Source: Thermocrispum municipale DSM 44069 (GTDB taxonomy: Bacteria; Actinomycetota; Actinomycetes; Mycobacteriales; Pseudonocardiaceae). From it: 64,000 nucleotides of DNA. The notes beneath the pieces were generated by a model. It had not been told where the DNA came from, did not search any database, and saw only the letters and a list, made by a program, of their open reading frames with translations. Below, one piece after another: positions 9,483 to 19,823 of the stretch (the stretch's first letter is position 1; each line of letters begins with the position of its first letter). The translations under genes were made by a program, and so were the position numbers. The DNA lies in NCBI RefSeq assembly GCF_000427825.1, contig NZ_ATYT01000003.1, forward strand, positions 1-64,000, read 5' to 3'.

Positions 9483-10268
9483 CTAGCTCGCGTCCGAGCG
9501 GACGGGGACGACGACCTGGCGCCCGCCCACGGTGACGACGTCGACGTCGGCGTCGTAGTAGCGGGCTACCCGCTCCGGTGTGAGCACCTCCGCGGGTGGG
9601 CCAGCGGCCACCATCTCGCCGCCGTCGAGCAGCAGCACCCGGTCGGCGTACTGGCCGGCGAGCGTCAGGTCGTGCAGCGTCGAGATCACCGTCGTGCCGT
9701 CCTCCCGGCGCAACCGGTCGACCAGGGCGAGCAGCGCCTGCGCGTGCCCGAGATCCAGCCCGGTCGTCGGCTCGTCCAGCACCAGCACCTCGGCCTGCTG
9801 CGCCAGTGCCCTGGCCAGCACCACGCGCTGCCGTTCGCCGCCGGACAACGTCGAGATCCGACGCGCGGCCAGCTGATCGAGGTCCAGCCTGCGCAGCACG
9901 TCGGCGACCACGTTCTCGTCCGCCGAACTTTCGCGGGCCAGCAACCCGAGGTGCGGGGTGCGGCCGAGCAGCACGTAGTCGGTGACCGTGAGCCCGCCCG
10001 GCAGCGCGGGCTGTTGCGGCGCGTAGCCGATGATGCGGGCGGCTTCGCGAGCCGAGAGGGTCCGGCGGTCCCGGCCGTCCAGCAGGACCTCGCCGCCCAG
10101 TCGCGTCAGCCCGAGGACGGCTTTCACCAGCGTCGACTTGCCCGCACCGTTCGGGCCGATCACCGCCAGCCATTCGCCGGCGGACACGGTCAACGAGACA
10201 CCGTCGAGCACCAGCCGGTCCCGGTATCCGGCACGCACCGTGCGCAGTTCGACGGCCGGGCTCACCAC
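9483..10268 (-). CDS. btuD: Vitamin B12 ABC importer, ATP-binding protein (BtuD/FecE type)
   Basis: ATPase of a FecCD/BtuCD-type importer, 261 residues. Walker A GPNGAGKST, signature LSGGERQRV, Walker B VLVLDEPT and the switch histidine in STLHDL are present. It is the last gene of a three-gene minus-strand operon, overlapping the permease by 7 nt. The family also imports heme and ferric siderophores; the cobalamin riboswitch in front of the operon is the reason for calling B12 or another corrinoid. It converges on lgt with 3 bp between stops. Confidence 0.85.
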   Translation of the reverse strand: MVSPAVELRTVRAGYRDRLVLDGVSLTVSAGEWLAVIGPNGAGKSTLVKAVLGLTRLGGEVLLDGRDRRTLSAREAARIIGYAPQQPALPGGLTVTDYVLLGRTPHLGLLARESSADENVVADVLRRLDLDQLAARRISTLSGGERQRVVLARALAQQAEVLVLDEPTTGLDLGHAQALLALVDRLRREDGTTVISTLHDLTLAGQYADRVLLLDGGEMVAAGPPAEVLTPERVARYYDADVDVVTVGGRQVVVPVRSDAS

Positions 10269-11296
10269 AGCTTCTCCGCGTTGCGTCGCAGCACGATGAT
10301 GAAGAACGGTGCGCCGGCGAACGCCGTGACCACACCGATGGGCAGCTCGCCCGGCATGGCCGTGCGCGCGATCTGGTCCGCCACGATGAGGAACGACGCC
10401 CCGCCCAGCAGCGACAACGGCACGATCACCCGGTAGCTCGCGCCGACGGTCAACCGGATGAAGTGCGGCACGATGATGCCGACGAAACCGATCAGCCCAC
10501 TGACCGACACCGCGGCCGCGGTGGCCAGCGAGGCCGCGCTGATCAGCAGCAGCCGCAGGCGGCCCGGACGTATGCCGAGCGAGCTGGCCTCGGCGTCACC
10601 CAGCGCAAGCACGTCGAGCAGTCGCCCGCAGACCAGCAGCACCACCGCGGCCGCGGCGATGTACGGGATGACGCGGACGAAGTCGGTCCAGCCCGTGATG
10701 GCGAGGCCGCCGAGCATCCAGCCGTAGACCTGGCGGATGGTGTCGGCGTTGAGCTGCTGCACGAACGTCTGCACGGCGGTCAGGAAGGCCGACACCGCCA
10801 CGCCCGCCAGCAGCAGTGTCGTCGGACTCACGCTGCCGTAGGAGGTACTCAGCAGCCAGCTCAGGGCGACACCGCCGACCGCACCGGCGAACGCGGCGAC
10901 CGGGAGGGTGGACCCGGCCCACGCGGTCAGCGCGGGGGCGAAGACCACCACGATGGTGGCGGCCATCCCGGCGCCTGCGGCCGCGCCCAACAGGAACGGG
11001 TCCGCCAGCGGGTTGCGGAACACGCCCTGGAACGCGGCACCGGACGAAGCCAGGGCGGCGCCGACCGCCCCGGCGAGCATCACCCGCGGCACGCGCAGCT
11101 GCCACAGGATCGCCGCCTCCCGCTCACTCAGCGGTGACATGCCGCCGGTCAGCTGCGCCCAGATCTCGGCGAGCACCCGCTGCCAGCCGAGTTCGGCGGC
11201 GCCGATCAGGACGGCCACCAGCATGGTGGCCAGCAAGACGACGATCCCGCCCACGAGCGTGCGTGCGCGCAAGCGGGTCACCGGCTGGGTTTTCAC
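10262..11296 (-). CDS. btuC: Vitamin B12 ABC importer, permease (BtuC/FecCD type)
   Basis: A 344-residue FecCD-family membrane protein with about ten hydrophobic segments. Family marks include LRVPRVMLAGAVGAALASSG, GAAFQGVFRNPLADPFLLG and the late GLIGFVGIIVPH before the coupling helix. Forms the translocation channel as a dimer with two ATPases. It overlaps the substrate-binding protein gene by 4 nt and the ATPase by 7 nt, so the three are one translation-coupled unit under the B12 riboswitch. Confidence 0.88.
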   Translation of the reverse strand: MKTQPVTRLRARTLVGGIVVLLATMLVAVLIGAAELGWQRVLAEIWAQLTGGMSPLSEREAAILWQLRVPRVMLAGAVGAALASSGAAFQGVFRNPLADPFLLGAAAGAGMAATIVVVFAPALTAWAGSTLPVAAFAGAVGGVALSWLLSTSYGSVSPTTLLLAGVAVSAFLTAVQTFVQQLNADTIRQVYGWMLGGLAITGWTDFVRVIPYIAAAAVVLLVCGRLLDVLALGDAEASSLGIRPGRLRLLLISAASLATAAAVSVSGLIGFVGIIVPHFIRLTVGASYRVIVPLSLLGGASFLIVADQIARTAMPGELPIGVVTAFAGAPFFIIVLRRNAEKLW

Positions 11297-12237
11297 CCAG
11301 CGCCCTCGACCTTCTCCACCGCGTCGGCGACGGTGCGGACCAGGTCGACGACGCGCGGACTCCAGCGTGACGCGATGTTGTCGTCCATCTCGAACACGTG
11401 GTTGTTCTTCACCGCGGTCAACGTGTCCCAGCCCGGGCGCTTACGCACCGTTTCCGCGCTCTGCCCGCAGCAGATGGTGTCGGCCAGGAAGATCAGGTCC
11501 GGATCGGCCTCGATGATCTTCTCCGCGGACAGCTGCGGATATCCGCCGTGCGCGGACGGGTCCTTCCCGTCGGCGATGTTGCGCAGGTCGAACAGTCCGT
11601 AGACCTGCCCGATGAACGTCTCCGACGTCGCGGTGTAGAGCGTTTCGTCCAGCTCGTGGAAGTAGGTCAGTGGCTTGTCCGGCTTCGGCGTGTCCTTGAC
11701 GATCTTGGTGATCTCGTCCTCGACCCGCTTGGCCAGGTCCTTGCCCTCGTCCGCGTGACCGGTGACCTTGCCGACCAGCTCGAACTGGCGGTACGCGTCG
11801 TCGAGTGTCTTCGCAGCGGGCAGCACCAGCATCTTGATGCCGACCTTGTCCAGCGCGGCGGACAAGTTGTTCACATCGTCGGCAGCCACCACCAGATCCG
11901 GTGCGTAGTCGCTGATCTTCTCCGGGCTCGGCGTCAGGCCGCTGAGCTTGGTGCGTGGCGCGTCCTCGGGGTAGTTCGACTGGTCGTCGACGGCGACCAC
12001 TTGCTTACCCGCGCCGACGGCGTACAGCACCTCGGTCGCCGTGGGAGACAGCGACACGATCTTCTCGGGCTTGCGGTCCAGCGTCAGCTTGTCACCGGTC
12101 GGTGTGGTGACCGTGATCGGGAATCCGGAGCCGGAGCCCGCTTTCGCCTCGGGCTCCCTGTCGGCACAACCGGTGATGGTCAGAGCGAGAACGGAAAAGG
12201 CCGCGGCAACGCGGCGAAGAGACCGTGATGAGTTCAC
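11293..12237 (-). CDS. btuF: Vitamin B12 ABC importer, substrate-binding lipoprotein (BtuF type)
   Basis: Extracytoplasmic binding protein, about 314 residues. The N-terminus has a basic stretch, a hydrophobic core and the lipobox LTITGC at about residues 20-25, so it is a lipoprotein made through Lgt. The mature part is a TroA/BtuF fold (VSLSPTATEVLYAVGAG, and later DTICCGQSAETVRK). The frame is open to 12462, but that upstream part is the riboswitch. GTG 12237 gives a proper signal sequence. Two adjacent cysteines (ICCG) in the mature domain are slightly unusual. Confidence 0.88.
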   Translation of the reverse strand: MNSSRSLRRVAAAFSVLALTITGCADREPEAKAGSGSGFPITVTTPTGDKLTLDRKPEKIVSLSPTATEVLYAVGAGKQVVAVDDQSNYPEDAPRTKLSGLTPSPEKISDYAPDLVVAADDVNNLSAALDKVGIKMLVLPAAKTLDDAYRQFELVGKVTGHADEGKDLAKRVEDEITKIVKDTPKPDKPLTYFHELDETLYTATSETFIGQVYGLFDLRNIADGKDPSAHGGYPQLSAEKIIEADPDLIFLADTICCGQSAETVRKRPGWDTLTAVKNNHVFEMDDNIASRWSPRVVDLVRTVADAVEKVEGAG

Positions 12238-12324
12238 TCGTGTGGCCCTCGTGCTCGGCCGGGCGAGCTGCGGAGTCCTGCGCTTCGCGTTGCAGGTGTC
12301 ACCGCACCCCTGCGCCGGGGGTGG

Positions 12325-13988
<1,664 letters not shown>

Positions 13989-14099
13989 CCGGAGCGGCCG
14001 AGCCACGCGCGATCGTTTCAGTGGTTCTACTCGCGTCGTCGGGGCCGCTCTTGTGCGGTCGCGGACCGCGGGCTGTGCCGCGACCGGACAGGGGAGGGC

Positions 14100-14618
14100 A
14101 TGAACGTTTCCTTCGGCGATCATCAGCCGTCGATCGATCCCGGTGCCTGGGTCGCCCCGAACGCCACGGTGATCGGGGCGGCCGGCATCGCGGCAGGGGC
14201 CAGCCTGTGGTTCGGCTGCGTGATCCGTGCGGACGCGGACCGCATCGACATCGGTCGTGGCTCCAACGTGCAGGACAATTGCGTCCTGCACGCCGACCCC
14301 GGTTTTCCGTGCCGGGTGGGCGAGGGGGTCAGCATCGGGCACGGTGCGGTGGTGCACGGGTGCACGATCGAGGACCACGTGTTGATCGGCATGAACGCCA
14401 CCGTGATGAACGGAGCCGTGGTCGGATCGGGTTCGATCGTCGCGGCAGGGGCTCTCGTGACGCAGGGGACCGTCGTGCCGCCTGGCTCTCTGGTCGCCGG
14501 GGTACCCGGCAAGGTGCGCAGGCCGACCACCGACCAGGAGCGAGAGCAGATCAAGCGCAACGCCGCGAACTACCTGGAACGGATGCGGGCGTACCTGGAC
14601 AAGGCCGAGCGGGCCTGA
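14100..14618 (+). CDS. Gamma-carbonic anhydrase family protein
   Basis: A 172-residue left-handed beta-helix protein of hexapeptide repeats, ending in a C-terminal helix (QEREQIKRNAANYLERMRAY). The three zinc-ligand histidines of gamma-carbonic anhydrases are present: His64 (VLHAD), His81 and His86 (GHGAVVHGC). It may hydrate CO2, but many relatives (PaaY/YrdA type) have weak or no such activity. ATG start after AGGGGAGGG. Ends at a strong hairpin terminator. Confidence 0.85.
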   Translation: MNVSFGDHQPSIDPGAWVAPNATVIGAAGIAAGASLWFGCVIRADADRIDIGRGSNVQDNCVLHADPGFPCRVGEGVSIGHGAVVHGCTIEDHVLIGMNATVMNGAVVGSGSIVAAGALVTQGTVVPPGSLVAGVPGKVRRPTTDQEREQIKRNAANYLERMRAYLDKAERA

Positions 14619-14635
14619 CCGGGCCGAGAGCAGAA

Positions 14636-14668
14636 CTGTCCGCAGCTACGCGTGGTAGCTGCGGACAG
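14636..14668 (+). terminator. Hairpin terminator
   Basis: A perfect 14-bp stem CTGTCCGCAGCTAC / GTAGCTGCGGACAG around a 5-nt loop, followed by CTTCGTTT. It sits 18 nt after the carbonic anhydrase stop. Confidence 0.8.
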
Positions 14669-14703
14669 CTTCGTTTCTGCAGGTAGTCGACGGCTGGAGA
14701 CCG

Positions 14704-15324
14704 TCAACGGGTGTGCCGGCCAGGGGGTCCTGCTTGTTCTGGCGGCACGGCTTCCGGTGTCACCTGTGGGGTGCCTTGCGGAACCGTGCGCGGGTCCGGG
14801 TCGTAGGCCTGCTGCTGGGGCGGCTGGTGCCCTGGCATTCCCGCGCCGGGTGCGGCCGCCCCGCCGGCATGCGTGCCCGGGTCCCCGGCGGGCGCAGCCG
14901 TGTTCGGCGGCGGCTGCGGGTCGTGCCAGTCCCTGTTCGGTGTCGGCTCCGGCCGATTCGCCGAGTGGTCGTCCGGCAGCACCTTACGGGCTTTGGCTTC
15001 CTGTTCGGCGGCCGCTTTCCGTTCCGCCTCGGCTTCGGCGGCGTGCTGCTCGGACACCGCGAGGTTCTGCTGGGCGCGCTGCCGCATGGCGTCGGCGTCC
15101 GCTTGTTCCCGCAGCGCCTTGGCGCGCAGTTCGGCTGCGTCGGCGTCCCTGCGACGGGCCTCGACCGCGCGCTCCTCGGCTTCGCGCTGTTGCCGCACGG
15201 CTTCTTCCTGCCGTTGCTGCGTCTTCCGCTCCCGGGAACGACGGGCCAGCATGGCCAGTAGCGCGGCAATGGCCAGTACGACCAGCACCGCCACGATGAT
15301 CCAAACGACGGTTGATGTGTCCAT
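14704..15324 (-). CDS. Single-pass membrane protein with long charged coiled coil, unknown function
   Basis: 206 residues. One N-terminal membrane segment (about residues 6-27) is followed by an Ala/Glu/Arg/Gln-rich coiled coil (about 30-118) and a Pro/Gly/Ala-rich low-complexity tail. With few positive charges before the segment and a basic region after it (RRSRERK), the coiled coil is likely cytoplasmic. Start ATG 15324 is chosen over GTG 15327 because AAGGAGG sits 5 nt upstream of it. It lies just downstream of the pknL-type kinase gene on the same strand. Function unknown. Confidence 0.7.
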   Translation of the reverse strand: MDTSTVVWIIVAVLVVLAIAALLAMLARRSRERKTQQRQEEAVRQQREAEERAVEARRRDADAAELRAKALREQADADAMRQRAQQNLAVSEQHAAEAEAERKAAAEQEAKARKVLPDDHSANRPEPTPNRDWHDPQPPPNTAAPAGDPGTHAGGAAAPGAGMPGHQPPQQQAYDPDPRTVPQGTPQVTPEAVPPEQAGPPGRHTR

Positions 15325-15385
15325 CACGGCCTCCTTGTCACGCCAGGCATACCCGTACCTGGCGCGAGGAAAACGCGACGGACGG

Positions 15386-17311
15386 TTACGGGATGGTCTT
15401 CACCCGGACGGTTCCGCCCGGCTCGACCCGGCCGCCGGCGCCGGGCTCCTGCGCGAAGACGATGGACAATCGCTTGTTGCCGCGGCCCTTCTCCACCTTC
15501 AGCTTGAGTCCCAGCCCACCGACGATCTGCTGAGCCTGCTTCACCGGCTTGGCCACCAGGTTCGGCACCGTCACGGCATTGGACACGATCACCTTCACCG
15601 TGGTGTCCGTCGGTGTCTCGTTCGGCCCTGGCTCGGTGCGGATCACCTTGCCGCCATCGACGTCAGGGGAGAACTCGGTGCCGCCGTCGACCGGCTGGAA
15701 ACCGGCCGCTTGCAGGCGCGCGAACGCTTCCTCCTTGGTCAACCCGGTCACGTCCGGTACCGGATCCGGCGGCGGACCTTTCGACAGCACCAGGTTGACC
15801 TCTTCGCCGATGTCGAGCTTGGTGCCCGGTTCCGGCTGCACGCGGATCACCGCGCCCTCGGGCACCGACGGGTGGTACTCGTCGGCCGAGGAGTTGTGCA
15901 CCGGCTTCAGATCGACCGCCGCGATGGCCTGTTCGGCCTCGGCCCGCGGGGTGCCTTCCGCGATGTCGGGCACGGTCGGTTTGCCCGCCGACACCAGCAC
16001 GGTGACGGTGTCGCCGGTACTGACTTCCGCGCCCGCCGCAGGTTCGGTCTCGATGACCAGACCGGTCGCGATGCTGTTGTGCCGCTTCTCGACGAACTTC
16101 GCCTTCAAGTCGGCGGTCTGCAGCATCTCCAGCGCACGGTTGCGGTCCACGCCGGCGAGGTCGGGCACGGTGACCGCGCCCGCTTGCATGAAGACCCAGA
16201 TGCCGACCCCGACCAGCCCGGCGACCAGCAGGGACACCGCGGCCCAGAACGCCATCCGCAGGCGGGAGGAACCGCGGGGTTGCTCGTCGACCGGCGGCCG
16301 GGCGTCGTGCACCACCGACGACTGGAGCAGGGTGTCGTTGCGGGACCCCGTGCGGATCGGATTCATCGCCGGGACGGTGGCCTCCACGGACGGATCACCG
16401 GTGTCCGGCGGCGGAACCGCGGGCACCGGCACCGCGGGAAGTCCGGTCTCGTCGCGGACTGCGCGCAGCTCCGTCAGGAATTCCGCGGCGTCCTTCGGTC
16501 GCAGGCGGGGATCGCGGCGGGTCGCCCGGATGACCAGCTCGTCCAGGGCCTGGGGGACGTCCGGGTTCATCGACCGCGGGCTCGGGACGTCCGCGTTGAC
16601 GTGCTGGTACGCCACCGACAGGGCGGTGTCCCCGGAGAACGCCGGCTTGCCGGTCAGCATCTCGTACAGCAGCAGACCGGCCGAGTAGACGTCGCTGCGC
16701 TCGGTGGCTTCACCGGTCTCCACCTGCTCGGGAGACAAGTAGGCCACCGTGCCGAGGATGACGCTGGAGCTGGTGGTTCCCGCGCCTGCGATCGCTCTGA
16801 CCAGGCCGAAGTCGGCGACCTTCACCGTGCCGTACTGCGGATCCTCCTGTTGCCCCAACAGCACGTTCTCGGGCTTGACGTCGCGGTGCACCAGCCCGGC
16901 GCGGTGGGCGGCGGCCAGCGCGGCCAGCAGCTGTTCGGTGATCGACACGGCCAGCGCGGGGGACAGGACACCACGCTGCTCCAACAGGTCGCGCAGCGTG
17001 CCACCGTCGACCAGCTCCATCACCAGGAACGCGTGCGCCTGGTCACCGCGGTGGTCGACACCTTGGTCGTAGACGCCGACGACGTTCGGGTGGTGCACCT
17101 TGGCGGCGGCGAGGGCCTCACGCTGGAAGCGTTGCGCCCAACTGCGGTCGGCCGCGTACTGCTGGTGCATGACCTTGATGGCGACCGGCCGCTCCAGCCG
17201 CGTGTCCAGGCCGCGATAGACGGTGGACATGCCACCGCGAGCCAGCACTCCGGTCACCAGGTAGCGATGATCGAGGAGTGCTCCAACCAGGGTGGCGTCC
17301 CGTCCAGTCAC
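15386..17311 (-). CDS. pknL: Serine/threonine protein kinase with four PASTA domains (PknL type)
   Basis: Receptor-like kinase of about 641 residues. Cytoplasmic kinase domain at residues 17-285 with Lys46 in VAIKV, HRDVKPEN (142-149), DFG (167-169) and SPEQ. A juxtamembrane linker follows, then one membrane segment (353-375) and four extracellular PASTA repeats (379 to the end), which bind peptidoglycan or muropeptides in related kinases. It is divergent from a gene matching Rv2175c, the partner of M. tuberculosis PknL; that M. tuberculosis protein has no PASTA part, whereas corynebacterial PknL does. Start GTG 17311 follows TACCAT by 8 nt. Confidence 0.92.
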   Translation of the reverse strand: MTGRDATLVGALLDHRYLVTGVLARGGMSTVYRGLDTRLERPVAIKVMHQQYAADRSWAQRFQREALAAAKVHHPNVVGVYDQGVDHRGDQAHAFLVMELVDGGTLRDLLEQRGVLSPALAVSITEQLLAALAAAHRAGLVHRDVKPENVLLGQQEDPQYGTVKVADFGLVRAIAGAGTTSSSVILGTVAYLSPEQVETGEATERSDVYSAGLLLYEMLTGKPAFSGDTALSVAYQHVNADVPSPRSMNPDVPQALDELVIRATRRDPRLRPKDAAEFLTELRAVRDETGLPAVPVPAVPPPDTGDPSVEATVPAMNPIRTGSRNDTLLQSSVVHDARPPVDEQPRGSSRLRMAFWAAVSLLVAGLVGVGIWVFMQAGAVTVPDLAGVDRNRALEMLQTADLKAKFVEKRHNSIATGLVIETEPAAGAEVSTGDTVTVLVSAGKPTVPDIAEGTPRAEAEQAIAAVDLKPVHNSSADEYHPSVPEGAVIRVQPEPGTKLDIGEEVNLVLSKGPPPDPVPDVTGLTKEEAFARLQAAGFQPVDGGTEFSPDVDGGKVIRTEPGPNETPTDTTVKVIVSNAVTVPNLVAKPVKQAQQIVGGLGLKLKVEKGRGNKRLSIVFAQEPGAGGRVEPGGTVRVKTIP

Positions 17312-17355
17312 AGCTGCCGATGGTATCCGGGGGCCGTCTGTGGCACGCTGACACC

Positions 17356-17724
17356 GTGGGAGCGATACCAATCGCCGATGACGTATTGGGTCCGGAAGTT
17401 GGCGTCATCGGGTTTGACGATGCGGCCGCGAAACTCGGAATCTCCACCGGCAAGCTGCGCCAGTTGTTACGGGACGGCCAGCTGATCGCCGTCAAACGCG
17501 ACGGGGAAATACTGATCCCTGCGGATTTCATCGGCGACAACGGTCCGGTCAAGGGTTTGGCAGGCACGCTGACCGTGCTCGCGGACGCCGGCTTCACCCC
17601 GACCGAGATGCTGCGCTGGCTGTTCGCCGCGGACGACAGCCTGCCGGGGGTCACGCCGATCAACGCGCTGCGCACCAACCACGGCACCGAGGTCAAGCGG
17701 CGCGCCCAGGCGCTGGCCTTCTAG
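17356..17724 (+). CDS. Rv2175c-family DNA-binding protein
   Basis: A 122-residue protein with a winged helix-turn-helix near the N-terminus (FDDAAAKLGISTGKLRQLL, about residues 21-39) and the family C-terminal domain ending VKRRAQALAF. In M. tuberculosis the Rv2175c protein is a PknL substrate phosphorylated in its N-terminal tail. The tail here (begins MGAIPIADDVLGP) has no Thr or Ser before the helix-turn-helix, so that control may differ. GTG start, with a weak -10 CACGCT ending 6 nt upstream. Divergent from the kinase gene. Confidence 0.87.
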   Translation: MGAIPIADDVLGPEVGVIGFDDAAAKLGISTGKLRQLLRDGQLIAVKRDGEILIPADFIGDNGPVKGLAGTLTVLADAGFTPTEMLRWLFAADDSLPGVTPINALRTNHGTEVKRRAQALAF

Positions 17725-17760
17725 CAGCGATTCCCATTCCCGCGGCCGTCGGACACGACA

Positions 17761-17794
17761 ACGCCGCCGGGCATTGATCGACGCCCGGCGGCGT
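17761..17794. terminator. Bidirectional hairpin terminator
   Basis: A 12-bp stem ACGCCGCCGGGC / GCCCGGCGGCGT with a 10-nt loop lies between the convergent Rv2175c-type and LLM oxidoreductase genes. No T-tract follows, as is usual at this GC content. Confidence 0.7.
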
Positions 17795-17804
17795 GTCGCG
17801 GTGC

Positions 17805-18593
17805 TCAGGCGGAGAGGCTGTCGCGCCACTTCAGCCAGGCCCGCAGGCTCGACAGGTCCATGTCCGGCCCGGTCGTCGAGGGCACGAACTGAGTGACGCC
17901 CAGCTCCAACAGCCGCTCGGCGTTGTCACCGGGCTCGCCGCGAACGAAGACCGCGCGTTCGATCTCGTTCGGGTCCCTGCCGACCGCGGCGCAGTGCTCG
18001 TCGAGGATGCGGCTCTTGCGTTCCACCACGTCCACGTCGCCGATGACGTGCCAGATGTCGGCTCGCTCGGCGACCATGCGCAGCGTCTTGCGCTCGCCAC
18101 CGCCCGCGATGAGCAGCGGGATGTGCCTGGTCGGCGGCGGGTTCAGCTTGCTGAGCCGCTTCTCGATGCGCGGCAGCGCGTCACGCAGGTCGTTCAGCCT
18201 GCTGCCCGCGGTGCCGAACTCGTAGCCGTACTCGTCGTAGTCCTTCTGGAACCAGCCTGCGCCGATGCCCAGGATGAGCCGGCCGCCGCTGATGTGGTCG
18301 ACGGTGCGGGCCATGTCGGCGAGCAGCTCGGGGTTGCGGTAGCTGTTGCACGTGACCAGCGCCCCGATCTCGGCCCGCGACGTGCTCTCGGCCCAGGCGG
18401 CGAGCATGGTCCAGCACTCGAAGTGCTTGCCGTCCGGGTCGCCGGTGAGCGGATAGAAGTGATCCCAGGTGTAGACGATGTCGGCGCCCAGGTCCTCGGC
18501 CTCGCTCGCCGTGCGGCGGATGTCGGCGTACTCGGCGTGCTGCGGTTGCAGCTGCAGTGCGATGCGAATGGGCTTGTTCGCGGTAGGCGTCAT
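17805..18593 (-). CDS. LLM-class F420-dependent oxidoreductase
   Basis: A luciferase-like TIM-barrel protein of 262 residues. Typical features are DIVYTWDHFYPLTGDPDG, ALVTCNSYRNPELLADMART and GGRLILGIGAGWFQKDYDEYG, the block that binds the F420 or FMN cofactor. Close actinobacterial relatives are annotated as F420-dependent. Substrate unknown. It stands alone on the minus strand between convergent and tandem neighbours and is an insertion relative to the mycobacterial order of this block. Confidence 0.85.
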   Translation of the reverse strand: MTPTANKPIRIALQLQPQHAEYADIRRTASEAEDLGADIVYTWDHFYPLTGDPDGKHFECWTMLAAWAESTSRAEIGALVTCNSYRNPELLADMARTVDHISGGRLILGIGAGWFQKDYDEYGYEFGTAGSRLNDLRDALPRIEKRLSKLNPPPTRHIPLLIAGGGERKTLRMVAERADIWHVIGDVDVVERKSRILDEHCAAVGRDPNEIERAVFVRGEPGDNAERLLELGVTQFVPSTTGPDMDLSSLRAWLKWRDSLSA

Positions 18594-18638
18594 GTTTTCA
18601 CCGTACGCCCGCGGTGTGTGATGGTGATCAACTCACGG

Positions 18639-19739
18639 TTACTTGCGACGCTGGGTGGCCGCGTGCGCGAGCTTGATCAGTTCGGACGCCGCAGGCTCGT
18701 CGATGTCGGCCCGGCGCAGGGTGGCCAGGGCGCGTTCGGTGAGCTCGGTGATGCGTTGTTCGACCGCGTCCACGGCCCCGACGTCGACGAGCGCCCGCCG
18801 TGCCGCCTGGACGGCTTCCTCGGTCAGCTCGGCGTTGCCGACGGCGTGGGCGATGGCTCGTTCCTCGCCGGATCGGCCCTGCTCGCGAGCTCGTTCGATG
18901 CCGAGCGCCACCAGCAGCGTCCGCTTGCCCTCGCGCAGGTCGTCACCAGCGGGTTTGCCGGTGACGTCGGGATCGCCGAACACCCCGAGCAGGTCGTCCC
19001 GCAATTGGAAGGCCACGCCGATGTCGGTGCCGAACGATCGCAGCGCCGCGGTCAGTTCGTCGTCGGCGCCGGCCAGCCGCGCCCCGAGTTCCAGCGGCCG
19101 CGCGACCGTGTAGGCCGCCGTCTTCAGCTCACTGACGCGGAGGGCAGCCTCCGGGCTGGCGTCGCCCGTGGCTTGCGTGTGTACGTCGAGATATTGGCCG
19201 GCCAGGACCTCGGTGCGCATCGCTCGCCAGACCGGGCGGGCGGCTTCGAGAGCGGACACGGGCAGGTCGGCCGAGGCGAACATGTCGTCGGCCCACACCA
19301 GGGCCAGATCGCCGATCAGCACCGCGGCCGAGAGCCCGAAGCCTTCCGGCGTACCGATCCAGCCCTCCTGCTCGTGCTTGGTGGCGAATGCTACGTGGAC
19401 CGTCGGCGCGCCACGCCGGATCGCCGAGGCGTCCATGAGGTCGTCGTGGATCAGCGCACACGCTTGGATCAGTTCCAGGGACGCGGCGACGTGCAGCGCG
19501 CCGGCCGCCTTCGCGCCGCCGGCTTCACCTCCCGCGGCCCGCCAACCCCACCACGCGAACGTCGGGCGCAGCCGCTTGCCTCCGTTGAGGACGAACGCGC
19601 GAAGGGCGGCTACGGCTTCGGCGAACGGTTCCACTCGCTCGGCGAGTCCGCCGCCCGCGCGCTGGAGAAAATGCTCGAGAACGCGCTGAACCGCGGCGGG
19701 CAGATCTGTGTCGGTCACGCGCCTATCGTCCGTCGTCAC
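18639..19739 (-). CDS. Polyprenyl (geranylgeranyl-type) diphosphate synthase, IdsA2-like
   Basis: Trans-prenyltransferase of about 366 residues. The first aspartate-rich motif is HDDLMD (in LIHDDLMDAS) and the second is RDDLLGVFGD. The region before the first motif (GGKRLRPTF) and the KTAAYTVARPLELGA block also fit. Product chain length cannot be read with certainty. It matches idsA2 of the mycobacterial pknL neighbourhood; the mannosyltransferase gene mptA that adjoins it there is absent. Start is uncertain: GTG 19739 is chosen, with ATG 19781 and GTG 19718 in frame. Confidence 0.88.
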   Translation of the reverse strand: MTTDDRRVTDTDLPAAVQRVLEHFLQRAGGGLAERVEPFAEAVAALRAFVLNGGKRLRPTFAWWGWRAAGGEAGGAKAAGALHVAASLELIQACALIHDDLMDASAIRRGAPTVHVAFATKHEQEGWIGTPEGFGLSAAVLIGDLALVWADDMFASADLPVSALEAARPVWRAMRTEVLAGQYLDVHTQATGDASPEAALRVSELKTAAYTVARPLELGARLAGADDELTAALRSFGTDIGVAFQLRDDLLGVFGDPDVTGKPAGDDLREGKRTLLVALGIERAREQGRSGEERAIAHAVGNAELTEEAVQAARRALVDVGAVDAVEQRITELTERALATLRRADIDEPAASELIKLAHAATQRRK

Positions 19740-19811
19740 CGGCACGCGCTCGCGCGCGGGGTAAATCTTTTCTCGGATCATGGGAACAATTCCCGGTCCG
19801 CGGACGATTGT

Positions 19812-19817
19812 TACTCT
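19812..19817 (+). promoter_or_regulatory. Predicted leaderless -10 of the metF-like gene
   Basis: TACTCT ends 6 nt before the ATG at 19824. Confidence 0.45.
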
Positions 19818-19823
19818 GTGTAC

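Noticed and set aside
17793-19823. Upstream extension of the metF frame by more than 670 codons
   Set aside because: It runs antisense to the LLM and prenyl synthase genes; the family N-terminus begins at 19824.
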